From Carboxydocella thermautotrophica (GTDB lineage: Bacteria; Bacillota; GCA-003054495; Carboxydocellales; Carboxydocellaceae): 64,000 bases of DNA. The notes under the pieces are model-generated. The model was not told the DNA's origin. It did not search any database and worked only from the letters and a program-made list of their open reading frames with translations. The translations under genes and the position numbers were made by a program. The stretch is taken from assembly GCA_003054495.1 (NCBI GenBank), contig CP028514.1:1403501-1467500 (forward strand), read 5' to 3'. The stretch's first letter is position 1, and every line of letters starts with the position of its first letter. Below, one piece after another: positions 33,650-42,739 of the stretch.

Positions 33650-35314
33650 ATGAGCGAACTGCTAAATGTAACCATTGGCGATTTGTTTGACCAGACGGTG
33701 GAAAAATTCCCGGACAAAGATGCACTCGTATATGTAGACCGTGACTTGCGCTTAAGCTATCGTCAATTACAGGAAAAGGTAAACGAAGTAGCAAAAGCCC
33801 TTATGGGTCTTGGAATCCAGAAAGGTGAACACATTGCCATCTGGGCCACCAATTATCCGGAATGGATTTATACTCAGTTCGCTACCGGCAAAATGGGAGC
33901 TGTTCTGGTAACAGTTAATACCAACTATCGTGCTTTTGAATTGGAGTATCTCCTCAAGCAATCTGATGTTACTACTTTAATCATGATTGAAAATTACCGG
34001 AACAATAATTACATTGAAATGATAAACACTGTACTTCCCGAACTGGCAAACAGTCAACCAGGTCAAATCAACTCATCCAACTTGCCTTTATTAAAAAACA
34101 TTATTGTAATCTCTGACCGCAAATACCCTGGAATCTATTCCTGGTCAGAATTTCTCCAGTTCGCCAGTCGGGTTAGTGATGCCGACTTAGCTGCTCGCCA
34201 GGCTTCCCTTAAGCCCGATGAAGTCATAAATATGCAGTATACCTCAGGTACAACCGGTTTCCCCAAAGGTGTAATGCTGACCCATTATAGCATCTTAAAT
34301 AATGCTAAGTTTGTAGGTGAATGCCAAAAATTCTCTTCTGAAGATAAACTCTGCTTCCCAGTACCGCTCTTCCATTGTTTTGGCTGTGTGATGAGCACCT
34401 TAACCTGCATAGTCTATGGTGCTACCATGGTTCCCATTGAATATTTTGATCCTGTTAAAGTCCTGGAAGCTGTAGAAAAGGAAAGATGCACAGCCCTTTA
34501 TGGTGTGCCAACAATGTTTATAGCTGAACTGGAAGTTCTGAATCAGCGTTCCTTTGATCTCTCTTCCCTGCGTACAGGAATTATGGCCGGAGCGCCCTGT
34601 CCTATTGAAGTGATGAAACAGGTTGTGGAAAAGATGAATATGCGGGAAGTAACCATCGCTTATGGTCAAACCGAGTTCTCGCCCGTGATCACTCAAACCA
34701 GGACAGATGATCCCATTGAATTGCGGGTCACAACTGTGGGGCGTGCTATTCCTCATGTTGAAGTCAAGATCGTCAATCCCGAAACTGGTGAGACCCTGGG
34801 CCCAGGCCAGCAAGGAGAATTGTGTGCCAGAGGCTTTGGTATCATGAAAGGCTACTATAAAATGCCCGAAGCAACCCAGGCTGCTATCGATAATGAAGGG
34901 TGGCTACATACCGGGGATTTAGCAACTATGGATGAAAACGGATATTGTAAAATCACTGGCCGCCTCAAAGATATGATTATTCGCGGTGGTGAAAATATCT
35001 ATCCCAGGGAAATTGAAGAATTCCTCTATACCCATCCTAAAATCCTGGATGTTCAGGTGGTCGGTGTCCCGGACATAAAATATGGTGAAGAAGTAGCTGC
35101 TTTTATTCGCTTGAAAGAAGGTGAAGTATTAACAGAGGAAGAGGTACGGGAATTCTGCACTGGCAAAATCGCCCGTCATAAGATACCCCGTTATATCAAG
35201 TTTGTTGACCTTTATCCCTGCACTGCCTCCGGAAAAGTGCAAAAATTCAAGTTAAGGGAAATGGCGATCAAGGAATATGGCCTTGAAGCAGCCGCTAATA
35301 TAGAAACGGCATAA
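33650..35314 (+). CDS. AMP-forming acyl-CoA synthetase (ACSF2/FadD-like)
   Basis: A 554-residue ANL-superfamily ligase. The P-loop is 'MQYTSGTTGFPKGVMLTH', A5 region 'IAYGQTEFSPV', A8 hinge 'ITGRLKDMIIRGGENIYPREIEEFL' (in pieces) and the catalytic lysine in 'TASGKVQKFKLRE'. It makes an acyl-CoA, AMP and PPi from a carboxylic acid. In this operon it is the probable activating step for isovalerate or other branched or medium-chain acids. It precedes a strong intercistronic hairpin. The exact acid cannot be read from sequence. Confidence 0.92.
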   Translation: MSELLNVTIGDLFDQTVEKFPDKDALVYVDRDLRLSYRQLQEKVNEVAKALMGLGIQKGEHIAIWATNYPEWIYTQFATGKMGAVLVTVNTNYRAFELEYLLKQSDVTTLIMIENYRNNNYIEMINTVLPELANSQPGQINSSNLPLLKNIIVISDRKYPGIYSWSEFLQFASRVSDADLAARQASLKPDEVINMQYTSGTTGFPKGVMLTHYSILNNAKFVGECQKFSSEDKLCFPVPLFHCFGCVMSTLTCIVYGATMVPIEYFDPVKVLEAVEKERCTALYGVPTMFIAELEVLNQRSFDLSSLRTGIMAGAPCPIEVMKQVVEKMNMREVTIAYGQTEFSPVITQTRTDDPIELRVTTVGRAIPHVEVKIVNPETGETLGPGQQGELCARGFGIMKGYYKMPEATQAAIDNEGWLHTGDLATMDENGYCKITGRLKDMIIRGGENIYPREIEEFLYTHPKILDVQVVGVPDIKYGEEVAAFIRLKEGEVLTEEEVREFCTGKIARHKIPRYIKFVDLYPCTASGKVQKFKLREMAIKEYGLEAAANIETA

Positions 35315-35342
35315 AGGCAGGGCCCTCAGGTTGGCCCTGCCT
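35315..35342 (+). promoter_or_regulatory. Strong intercistronic hairpin between the acyl-CoA ligase and acetoacetyl-CoA synthetase genes
   Basis: Perfect 10-bp stem AGGCAGGGCC / GGCCCTGCCT with an 8-base loop, starting on the base after the TAA. It is followed by GAAAAGAG, not T residues, so it is not a standard terminator. mRNA stabilisation or processing, or pausing, is more likely. Confidence 0.6.
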
Positions 35343-35362
35343 GAAAAGAGAGGGGGATAGGT

Positions 35363-37321
35363 ATGGCGGAAAAGCTGTGGGAACCTGGCCCGGAAAGAAT
35401 ACAAAAAACTAACATGTATAATTTCATTAACTATGTTAATGAAAGGTACAATCAAAAGCTTGAAGATTATGACGGATTGTATCAGTGGTCTATTAACGAT
35501 ATAGAGCAGTTCTGGGTATCAGTTTGGAATTTCAGTAAAATAATCTTTTCCCAGCCCTATCATACTGTACTGAAAAACAGCTCGGACATGTTTAACAGCA
35601 AGTGGTTCGAAGGAGCGAGTTTAAATTTTGCCGAAAATCTGCTACGACATTATAACCTGAACAAACCGGCAATTATCAGTATAAATGAACAAGCGGAGAT
35701 TAAATCTCTATCTTATCCTGAGTTATATGCAGCAGTGGCCCGTACTGCTGCATATTTGCAACAGCTCGGAGTAAAACCTGGGGACAGGGTAGCAGGATAT
35801 ATGGCCAACATACCGGAAACGGTTATCGCAATGCTAGCTGCTACCAGCATTGGTGCCATCTGGTCTTCTTGTTCACCTGATTTCGGCGTCAATGGGGTAA
35901 TAGACCGCTTTGGGCAAATAGAGCCGAAAGTTCTTTTCACTACCAATGGCTATTTCTATAATGGCAAACTTTTTGATTGTACGGAAAAAATTATACAAAT
36001 TACTGGCGCCATTACCAGCATTGAATCAGTTGTGCTGGTCCAATATGTTCAGGAAATTCCGTTACCTCAGCTCAGTTTGTCAGCTATAGCTTTCTCGGAT
36101 ATTCAAAAACAATTTTCTGCCCAGCCCATTATTTATACCCAGTTACCTTTTGACCATCCAGTTTATATACTATATTCTTCTGGAACCACAGGAAAACCAA
36201 AATGTATTGTTCATGGTGCCGGCGGAACTCTGTTACAACACATGAAGGAACTGATTTTGCACACGGATTTAAAACAGGATGACATTATTTTTTACTATAC
36301 CACCTGTGGCTGGATGATGTGGAACTGGCTAGTTTCCTCACTGGCTACGGGAGCAACCATAGTTTTATTTGACGGTTCTCCCTTTCACCCTCATCCGGGT
36401 ATTTTATGGGAACTGGCTGAAAAGACTGGTATTACCATTTTTGGTACCAGCGCAAAATATATCTCTTCATTAGAGAAAACCGGAATAGAACCTGGTAAAG
36501 AATATGATTTATCCAGAATCAAAACGATTTTATCCACAGGCTCCCCATTAACTAAAGAAAATTTTTATTATGTATACCAAAAGATTAAATCCGACGTTCA
36601 GCTCAGCTCTATTTCCGGTGGAACAGATATTATATCCTGCTTTGCTCTAGGCAATCCCCTGGGTCCTGTTTATGCCGGTGAATTACAATGCCGCGGTCTG
36701 GGAATGAAAGTAGAAAGTTATGATCCTGAAGGTAAGCCCCTGATTAACCAGAAAGGAGAATTGGTCTGTACCGCTCCTTTTCCGTCAATGCCGCTGGAAT
36801 TCTGGAATGATCCCGAACGCCAGAAATATTATCAGGCTTATTTCAATGTTTATTCCAATGTCTGGTGCCATGGTGATTTTATCGAAATAACTGACCGGGG
36901 CGGAGTGATCATCTACGGTCGTTCTGATGCTACCCTCAATCCCGGTGGGGTCAGGATAGGTACAGCCGAGATCTACAGGCAGGTGGAAACTATCCCTGAA
37001 ATCCTGGATAGCCTGGTAGTTGGACAGAACTGGCACGACGATGTGAGAGTAATACTATTTGTTAAATTAAAACCTGGTTTTACTTTAAATGAACAGCTGG
37101 TAAACCAGATCAAAACAGTTATAAGAAAAAACGCTACTCCCCGCCATGTGCCAGCTAAGATCATTGCTGTACCTGATATTCCATATACCATCAATGGCAA
37201 AAAAGTTGAGCTGGCTGTGCGCAATGTCATTCATAATGAACCAGTTACCAATAGAGAAGCACTGGCTAACCCGGAAGCCCTGAATTATTTCAAAGATATA
37301 CCTGAATTACAACAGGAGTAA
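35363..37321 (+). CDS. aacS: Acetoacetyl-CoA synthetase
   Basis: A 652-residue acetoacetate:CoA ligase, the usual length for AacS. It has the characteristic extended N-terminus ('NFAENLLRHYNLNKPAII'), 'IGAIWSSCSPDFGVNGVIDRFGQI' (in pieces), the P-loop 'YSSGTTGKPKCIVHG', 'ISGGTDIISCFALGNP', and the end block 'TINGKKVELAVRNVI' with the catalytic lysine. It activates acetoacetate with ATP. In this operon acetoacetate comes from the HMG-CoA lyase at 38935, so AacS salvages the second half of the carbon as acetoacetyl-CoA, which the thiolases can cleave. Confidence 0.95.
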   Translation: MAEKLWEPGPERIQKTNMYNFINYVNERYNQKLEDYDGLYQWSINDIEQFWVSVWNFSKIIFSQPYHTVLKNSSDMFNSKWFEGASLNFAENLLRHYNLNKPAIISINEQAEIKSLSYPELYAAVARTAAYLQQLGVKPGDRVAGYMANIPETVIAMLAATSIGAIWSSCSPDFGVNGVIDRFGQIEPKVLFTTNGYFYNGKLFDCTEKIIQITGAITSIESVVLVQYVQEIPLPQLSLSAIAFSDIQKQFSAQPIIYTQLPFDHPVYILYSSGTTGKPKCIVHGAGGTLLQHMKELILHTDLKQDDIIFYYTTCGWMMWNWLVSSLATGATIVLFDGSPFHPHPGILWELAEKTGITIFGTSAKYISSLEKTGIEPGKEYDLSRIKTILSTGSPLTKENFYYVYQKIKSDVQLSSISGGTDIISCFALGNPLGPVYAGELQCRGLGMKVESYDPEGKPLINQKGELVCTAPFPSMPLEFWNDPERQKYYQAYFNVYSNVWCHGDFIEITDRGGVIIYGRSDATLNPGGVRIGTAEIYRQVETIPEILDSLVVGQNWHDDVRVILFVKLKPGFTLNEQLVNQIKTVIRKNATPRHVPAKIIAVPDIPYTINGKKVELAVRNVIHNEPVTNREALANPEALNYFKDIPELQQE

Positions 37322-37340
37322 AGGAGGGGAGGGAGAGAAG

Positions 37341-38675
37341 ATGTTTAAAAAAGTTTTGATCGCCAATCGAGGGGAAATCGCCTGCCGTATCATTAAAGCC
37401 GCCAAAACATTAGACATAAAAACAGTAGTTGTTTATTCAACTGCTGATGAAAACACTTTACCCACCCGGCTGGCCGATGAAGCCATTTGTATTGGCCCAC
37501 CACCCGTGGCCCAGAGTTACCTGCAAATGGATAAAATCCTCGAAGTCGCTCTGCAAACTGGTTGTGATTGTATTCATCCTGGCTATGGCTTATTATCGGA
37601 AAATGCCAAATTCGCTGAAAAGGTGAGGGAAAATAACCTGGTTTTTATTGGCCCCAGTCCTGAGATCATAGCTGCCATGGGAGATAAGGTAGCTGCGCGT
37701 AAAACGATGGCTGAGATTGGGATTCCTTTACTCCCGGGCAGTGATGAGATTGAACATCTTGAAGAAGCCAAAAAAATGGCCGAGAACATCGGTTTCCCGG
37801 TAATACTAAAAGCAGCCAGTGGCGGTGGCGGAATTGGTATGGCCATTATTAATTCCCAGGCTGAGTTAGAGCAAATGTGGTCATCGGTGCGCCAACGGGC
37901 CCAGGCTTATTTCGGCAATCCCGTTATCTATGTAGAGAAATATCTGCCTAATCCCCGGCATATTGAAGTACAGATATTAGGGGATGAACATGGGCATTGC
38001 CTGGCTATCGGGGAAAGAGATTGTTCCATTCAGAGGAGACATCAAAAAGTGATTGAAGAAGCACCGGCTCCCAACTTGCCGCAAGAAGTGCGTGAGCAAC
38101 TTTTCGACCTTGCAGAAAGAGCAGGTACCAGTCTGGGCTATGTAGGGGCAGGAACATTTGAATTTCTTGTAGATGAAAATTATAACCTGTACTTTCTTGA
38201 AATGAATACAAGAATACAGGTAGAACATCCTGTCACGGAAGAAGTAACCGGCTGGAATCTGGTGGCCTGGCAATTTCAACTGGCAGCAGGTGCAGCTTTG
38301 CCTACAACACGTCCCATTAGTAAGGGATGGGCTATAGAAGCACGACTTTATGCTGAAGATGATAAAACCTGTTTGCCTGCCCCAGGAAAAATAGAAACTG
38401 TCATCTGGCCTGAAATACCTGGTATAAGAATTGAGACCTGGATAGAATCCGGTCTCAAAGTAACCCCATATTATGACCCCTTGTTAGCCAAAATTATTGC
38501 TCATGGGGAAACCAGAGATGAAGCACGTTTAAAGTTAATACAAACTTTAACCAATCTAGAAATTACAGGTATAAAAACCAATCGCAATTTACTGGTTGCT
38601 ATTCTAACAAGTCAGTCTTTTCAATCAGGTAAATATAATACGCAATTTTTAACAGAATTTCTTAAATCATACTAG
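37341..38675 (+). CDS. Biotin carboxylase subunit of an acyl-CoA carboxylase
   Basis: A 444-residue ATP-grasp biotin carboxylase: 'KVLIANRGEIACRIIKAAK', 'HPGYGLLSENAKFAE', ATP-loop 'KAASGGGGIGMAII', 'ERDCSIQRRHQKVIEEAPAP', 'LYFLEMNTRIQVEHPVTEEV' (in pieces). It carboxylates biotin with bicarbonate and ATP. The protein stops before any biotinyl domain, which is the separate 70-residue gene next to it. With the transferase at 40643 it would form 3-methylcrotonyl-CoA carboxylase by context. Propionyl-CoA or acetyl-CoA carboxylase are alternatives, disfavoured by the neighbours. Confidence 0.92.
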   Translation: MFKKVLIANRGEIACRIIKAAKTLDIKTVVVYSTADENTLPTRLADEAICIGPPPVAQSYLQMDKILEVALQTGCDCIHPGYGLLSENAKFAEKVRENNLVFIGPSPEIIAAMGDKVAARKTMAEIGIPLLPGSDEIEHLEEAKKMAENIGFPVILKAASGGGGIGMAIINSQAELEQMWSSVRQRAQAYFGNPVIYVEKYLPNPRHIEVQILGDEHGHCLAIGERDCSIQRRHQKVIEEAPAPNLPQEVREQLFDLAERAGTSLGYVGAGTFEFLVDENYNLYFLEMNTRIQVEHPVTEEVTGWNLVAWQFQLAAGAALPTTRPISKGWAIEARLYAEDDKTCLPAPGKIETVIWPEIPGIRIETWIESGLKVTPYYDPLLAKIIAHGETRDEARLKLIQTLTNLEITGIKTNRNLLVAILTSQSFQSGKYNTQFLTEFLKSY

Positions 38676-38690
38676 AAGGAGAGGATAAAC

Positions 38691-38903
38691 ATGAAAGAAA
38701 TTACAGCTCAAATGGCTGGAATTATACTGGCACTCAGGGTGAATGTGGGAGATGTGGTTGCACCAGGCCAGGAGATCGCAGTGCTTGAATCCATGAAAAT
38801 GGAAATCCCATTGACCAGCGAATATGGCGGCACTGTGGTAGAAATCTCCGCTCAGGTTGGCGATTTTATTAACGAAGGAGATTGTATTTTAAAACTGGAA
38901 TAA
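38691..38903 (+). CDS. Biotinyl carrier domain protein
   Basis: A 70-residue stand-alone biotinyl domain. The biotinylated Lys36 is in 'AVLESMKMEIPL', and flanking glycines in 'GDVVAPGQEI' and 'QVGDFINEGD' form the usual hammerhead fold. It carries carboxybiotin between the carboxylase (37341) and transferase (40643) subunits. It is a minimal domain without the Pro/Ala-rich linker of AccB. Same operon, 15 bases after the carboxylase, behind AAGGAGAGG. Confidence 0.95.
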   Translation: MKEITAQMAGIILALRVNVGDVVAPGQEIAVLESMKMEIPLTSEYGGTVVEISAQVGDFINEGDCILKLE

Positions 38904-38934
38904 ACAGATTTTACAATGAAAGGGGATGGGGCCC

Positions 38935-39849
38935 ATGTTAGCCAATTTGCCAAAACAGGTTACAATTTGGGAGGTGGGCCTCAGAGATGGCCTGCAAAAT
39001 GAAACAAGGTATATTTCTGTTGAGGAAAAACTGGAATTGATAAATGGTTTAATTCAAAGTGGGGTTAAAAACCTGGAGGTAACAGCTTTTGTAAGCCCAA
39101 AATGGGTTCCGCAAATGAAAGATGCCAGTGAATTACTGGCAAAAATGGAGAGACCCTCAGAATGTAACATTAGTGCCCTTGTTCCCAATGAAAAAGGCCT
39201 GGAAAAAGCCCTGGCAGCTAGATTAAATGAAATCGCCGTAGTTGTATCCGCCAGTGAAGGCCATAACCTAAAAAATTTAAATAAAACAGCAGATGAAGCC
39301 ATTCGGGAGGCATTGCATCTAATCTACAAAGCCAATGTGGCGGGGCTCAGAGTGAGGGCCTACCTTTCCACCGCCTTTGGTTGCCCTTATGATGGTCCAG
39401 TAAAAATAGAAAGAGTAATGGAGATCAGTGAAAAATTACTAGGGGCAGGAGCTTACCAGGTCTCCCTTGGCGATACTATCGGGATAGCCCATCCCAAACA
39501 GTTACAGGAAAGTCTTAGCCTGATTACTCGACGAATTCCTCCCGGTAAATTGGCCTTACATTTACATGATACCCGGGGCATGGCCCTGGCCAATACCATC
39601 ATTGGTCTGGAATACGGAATTACCACATTTGATTCTTCTTTTGGTGGTCTCGGTGGCTGTCCTTATGCTCCTGGAGCCAGTGGTAATGTAGCAACTGAAG
39701 ATCTGGTTAATATGCTGCATGCTATGGGCTGTCAAACCGGGATAGATTTGGACCGTCTGGTGTTAGTATCAACCCGGGCCCAGGCTATTCTGGGTAAGCG
39801 GCTACCCAGTAAAATTCTGCAAATCTATCGCCGTACCAGGGGGGAATAG
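38935..39849 (+). CDS. mvaB: Hydroxymethylglutaryl-CoA lyase
   Basis: A 304-residue TIM-barrel lyase that splits HMG-CoA to acetyl-CoA and acetoacetate. Metal and catalytic residues are visible: Asp in 'EVGLRDGLQNE', His-x-His in 'LALHLHDTRGMALAN', and the catalytic cysteine in the mobile loop 'GGLGGCPYAPGASGN'. ATG 38935 is favoured over ATG 38926, which overlaps the ribosome site AAAGGGGA. It is the terminal step of leucine/isovalerate oxidation, with its product acetoacetate activated by aacS in the same operon. Confidence 0.95.
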   Translation: MLANLPKQVTIWEVGLRDGLQNETRYISVEEKLELINGLIQSGVKNLEVTAFVSPKWVPQMKDASELLAKMERPSECNISALVPNEKGLEKALAARLNEIAVVVSASEGHNLKNLNKTADEAIREALHLIYKANVAGLRVRAYLSTAFGCPYDGPVKIERVMEISEKLLGAGAYQVSLGDTIGIAHPKQLQESLSLITRRIPPGKLALHLHDTRGMALANTIIGLEYGITTFDSSFGGLGGCPYAPGASGNVATEDLVNMLHAMGCQTGIDLDRLVLVSTRAQAILGKRLPSKILQIYRRTRGE

Positions 39850-39850
39850 A

Positions 39851-40630
39851 ATGAGCTTTTTAATTCAACAGGAGATTATAGAGGGCAATGGTCTTCTCCT
39901 CACTATAAATCGCCCCGAAGTATATAATGCCCTCTGTTATCCCCTTTTAACTGAATTAAAAGAACTGGTTTTCCAATTATACCATTCAAATTTGCGGATA
40001 ATGATTATCACCGGAGCTGGTACAAAAGCCTTCTGTTCCGGTGCAGACCTGAAGGAAAGAGATTCAATGAATGATGATCAGGTCTTGCAATTCATTGATA
40101 CTATCCGAGACACTTTTCAGTTGATTGCCAATTTGCCCTTTCCTGTAATTGCAGCAATAAATGGAGTGGCTTTTGGAGGTGGTCTTGAACTGGCCCTTGC
40201 CTGTGACCTGCGCTTGGCTTCAGAACAGGCCATGCTGGGATTAACTGAAGTTGCTCTTGGCATCATACCAGGAGCAGGAGGTACGCAAAGGCTGGCGCGT
40301 ATTATCGGTCCCGCCAGGGCCAAAGAATTAATTTTTACCGCTGCCAGATTCACAGCCAGGGAAGGGGAAAAGATTGGCTTAATCAATCATGTTTATAAAC
40401 CTGAAGATTTGTTACCAAATGCCTTGGGTCTAGCCGAAAGGATTGCCCAACATGGACCATTAGCTGTTAGACAGGCAAAAACAGCAATAAACCGAGGTCT
40501 TAATATGAGTTTGGATGATGCACTATACTGGGAAACCAGCTGTTACCGCCAGCTTATCAATACCGCTGACCGTCGCGAGGGGCTGACTGCTTTTAAAGAA
40601 AAGAGACTACCACAATTCCAAGGCAAATAG
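39851..40630 (+). CDS. Enoyl-CoA hydratase, probable 3-methylglutaconyl-CoA hydratase
   Basis: A 259-residue crotonase. Two glutamates are in place: Glu113 in 'AFGGGLELALACD' and Glu133 in 'MLGLTEVALGIIPGAGGTQRL' (in part). The 'GGGLELALACD' plus 'GL-x-E' pattern is that of the AUH / methylglutaconyl-CoA hydratase branch, unlike the 'GQPE' type at 20773. It starts one base after the mvaB stop. It would hydrate 3-methylglutaconyl-CoA to HMG-CoA, between the carboxylase and the lyase of this operon. Confidence 0.9.
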   Translation: MSFLIQQEIIEGNGLLLTINRPEVYNALCYPLLTELKELVFQLYHSNLRIMIITGAGTKAFCSGADLKERDSMNDDQVLQFIDTIRDTFQLIANLPFPVIAAINGVAFGGGLELALACDLRLASEQAMLGLTEVALGIIPGAGGTQRLARIIGPARAKELIFTAARFTAREGEKIGLINHVYKPEDLLPNALGLAERIAQHGPLAVRQAKTAINRGLNMSLDDALYWETSCYRQLINTADRREGLTAFKEKRLPQFQGK

Positions 40631-40642
40631 GGGGTAGGGAGC

Positions 40643-42169
40643 ATGTTAGGATTGGATAAATTTCATGAGATAGCCAACCAGATCAAAAAGGGCGGCGCCG
40701 AAAAATATCATCAGCAGGCACAAGCCCAGGGAAAGATGTTCGTACGCCATCGTCTGGAAATGCTTTTAGATCCAGGTAGCATGCAGGAAGACGGCTTGTT
40801 TGCTAACTGCCAGCAGCCCGACCTACCTGCCGATGGGGTAGTGACGGGATATGGAAAAATTAATGGGCAACCGGTATGTTTTATGGCTAATGACTCCACC
40901 GTAAAAGCTGGATCGTGGGGCTGGCGCACAGTAGAAAAGATTATCCGCATTCAGGAAATGGCTTATAAACTGCGTTTGCCAATGATTTACCTGGTTGATT
41001 CAGCCGGAGCCAGAATCACCGACCAGGTGGAAATGTTCCCCGGCAGACGCGGTGCAGGTAAAATCTTTTATAACCAGGTTAAAATGTCCGGGGTAATACC
41101 ACAAATCTGTTTGCTTTTCGGACCTTCTGCTGCCGGAGGAGCTTATATACCTGCCTTTTGTGATGTAGTAATCATGGTAGAGGGTAATGCCAGTATGTAT
41201 TTGGGTTCCCCCAGGATGGCTGAAATGGTTATCGGGGAAAAGGTGACCCTGGAAGAAATGGGAGGAGCCATGATGCACTGCAGTGTCAGTGGCTGTGGTG
41301 ATGTACTGGTAAAAAGCGAGGCAGAGGCCATTGCCTGGGCCAAACGCTATTTGTCTTACATGCCAGCCAATAATCAATGCTCTCCTCCGAGCCTGGAAGG
41401 GAAAAAGCCTGCAGCTGGCAAGCCACTGGCAAATATTATCCCGGCCCATCAGAATATACCCTTTGATATGTACGAATTCATCAAGGGGATAGTTGATGAA
41501 GACAGTTTTCTTGAGATTAAAAGCCTTTTTGCTCAGGAAGTGATTACTGGACTTGCCCGCATTGAAGGCCATGTCTTTGGCATTATCGCCAACCAGCCTA
41601 AAGTGAAAGGTGGTGTTCTCTTCGTTGATTCAGCTGACAAAGTAGCAAAATTTGTTTGGTTGTGCGATGCCTTTAACATACCACTACTGTTTTTAATGGA
41701 CGTTCCAGGCTTTATGATCGGTACCAAAGTGGAAAGGGCTGGAATAATTCGGCATGGAGCCAAACTAATTTATGCTATTTCTGAAGCGACTGTGCCCAAA
41801 TTTTCCGTGGTAGTACGTAAAGCCTATGGCGCTGGGCTATATGCCATGTGCGGACCTGCTTTCGAACCTGATGCCTGTCTGGCACTGCCCTCAGCTCAAA
41901 TTGCAGTCATGGGCCCGGAAGCAGCAGTAAATGCAGTATATGGCAATAAAATTGCCCAGCTAGAAGGTGAAGAAAAGCGCAAATTTATCGAGAGCAAGCG
42001 CCAGGAATATCAAGAGGATATAGATATATATCGTTTGGCATCTGAGTTAGTGGTAGACGGTATTATTGCCCCCGAAAATTTACGTTCTGAAATTGTTAAC
42101 CGCTTGGATTTTGCCCGTAATAAACAAAGGCATTTCAGTGATCGCCGTCATGGTGTTATACCGGTCTAA
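40643..42169 (+). CDS. Carboxyltransferase subunit of an acyl-CoA carboxylase, probable 3-methylcrotonyl-CoA carboxylase
   Basis: A 508-residue carboxyltransferase with two crotonase-like halves: the N-half has 'DSAGARITDQVEMFPGRRGAG', 'FGPSAAGGAYIPAFCD'; the C-half has 'LFLMDVPGFMIGTKVERAGIIRHGAK' (in pieces) and 'KAYGAGLYAMCGPAFEPD'. The 'GPSAAGGAY' and 'KAYGAG' loops are the oxyanion sites. It moves the carboxyl from biotin to the acyl-CoA. The substrate 3-methylcrotonyl-CoA is inferred from mvaB and the AUH-type hydratase. It is the last gene of the operon, followed by a terminator. Confidence 0.92.
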   Translation: MLGLDKFHEIANQIKKGGAEKYHQQAQAQGKMFVRHRLEMLLDPGSMQEDGLFANCQQPDLPADGVVTGYGKINGQPVCFMANDSTVKAGSWGWRTVEKIIRIQEMAYKLRLPMIYLVDSAGARITDQVEMFPGRRGAGKIFYNQVKMSGVIPQICLLFGPSAAGGAYIPAFCDVVIMVEGNASMYLGSPRMAEMVIGEKVTLEEMGGAMMHCSVSGCGDVLVKSEAEAIAWAKRYLSYMPANNQCSPPSLEGKKPAAGKPLANIIPAHQNIPFDMYEFIKGIVDEDSFLEIKSLFAQEVITGLARIEGHVFGIIANQPKVKGGVLFVDSADKVAKFVWLCDAFNIPLLFLMDVPGFMIGTKVERAGIIRHGAKLIYAISEATVPKFSVVVRKAYGAGLYAMCGPAFEPDACLALPSAQIAVMGPEAAVNAVYGNKIAQLEGEEKRKFIESKRQEYQEDIDIYRLASELVVDGIIAPENLRSEIVNRLDFARNKQRHFSDRRHGVIPV

Positions 42170-42183
42170 TTAACTGAAAATTT

Positions 42184-42230
42184 GAGCCAACGGTCAATTT
42201 TTGAGAGTTTTTGGCCGTTGGCTCTTTTTT
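42184..42230 (+). terminator. Rho-independent terminator closing the isovalerate operon
   Basis: GAGCCAACGG (42184-42193) pairs perfectly with CCGTTGGCTC (42215-42224), followed by six T residues. The 21-base loop contains a further short AA/TT-rich pairing. Confidence 0.9.
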
Positions 42231-42313
42231 GTTTATTATAATGAATTTTCACCTCTCAATTCTTCCATTCCAGTTATGGTTAACCTTTAGAAATGACAAT
42301 TAACGATTTTTTG

Positions 42314-42342
42314 TTGTGAAAAACCAGGATAATTTCTAATAT
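42314..42342 (+). promoter_or_regulatory. Possible sigma-A promoter of the symporter operon
   Basis: TTGTGA (42314-42319), a 17-base spacer, then TAATAT (42337-42342), four of six matches in each box. Downstream, GGGCT (42360-42364) can pair with AGCCC (42384-42388) around an unused AAAGGAGGG, so the leader may fold. Confidence 0.4.
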
Positions 42343-42418
42343 TTTAATAAACAACGATGGGCTGGAAAGGAGGGTAGCTGTTTAGCCCGTTAAAGATCAA
42401 AAGATGGAGGTGTTAAAC

Positions 42419-42739
42419 GTGAGTAATAAAGTAAATGTAAACAACTTGCCTCCTTTAGACGTTGAAGTTAAGAATGTAATGAAATCAGAATTCAATTTGG
42501 CTTTTTGGCTATCAGTAATTTATTTTATCTTTCTCTTCGCCGTTCCTGTACTAAACTGGACCGCACCGGCACTAATGAAAACCAGAATCTGGGGAGGCAT
42601 GTCATTAACCTGGTTTTTAACATCAATTTTTGCTATGATTCTGGCTTTCCTGATCGCAGCAGTTCATGTTTATTTCTACCAGAATAAGTTCGGTGCCGAT
42701 ATTGAGGAAACCCGGACAAGAAGGGAGGTATTTCATTAA
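42419..42739 (+). CDS. DUF485 membrane protein, partner of the sodium symporter
   Basis: A 106-residue protein with two hydrophobic segments ('LAFWLSVIYFIFLFAVPVL' and 'LTWFLTSIFAMILAFLIAAVHVYF' in part) and a charged C-terminal tail. DUF485 proteins (YjcH type) are routinely encoded just before ActP-type symporters, as here. GTG 42419 is chosen because GGAGGTG lies at 42407-42413; the ATG at 42404 overlaps the site. Its stop overlaps the symporter ATG by one base. Confidence 0.88.
   Translation: MSNKVNVNNLPPLDVEVKNVMKSEFNLAFWLSVIYFIFLFAVPVLNWTAPALMKTRIWGGMSLTWFLTSIFAMILAFLIAAVHVYFYQNKFGADIEETRTRREVFH

Noticed and set aside
41000-41572. 190-residue open frame on the minus strand
   Set aside because: It lies wholly inside the well-supported carboxyltransferase gene, has no family features and no ribosome site; it is a codon-bias shadow.
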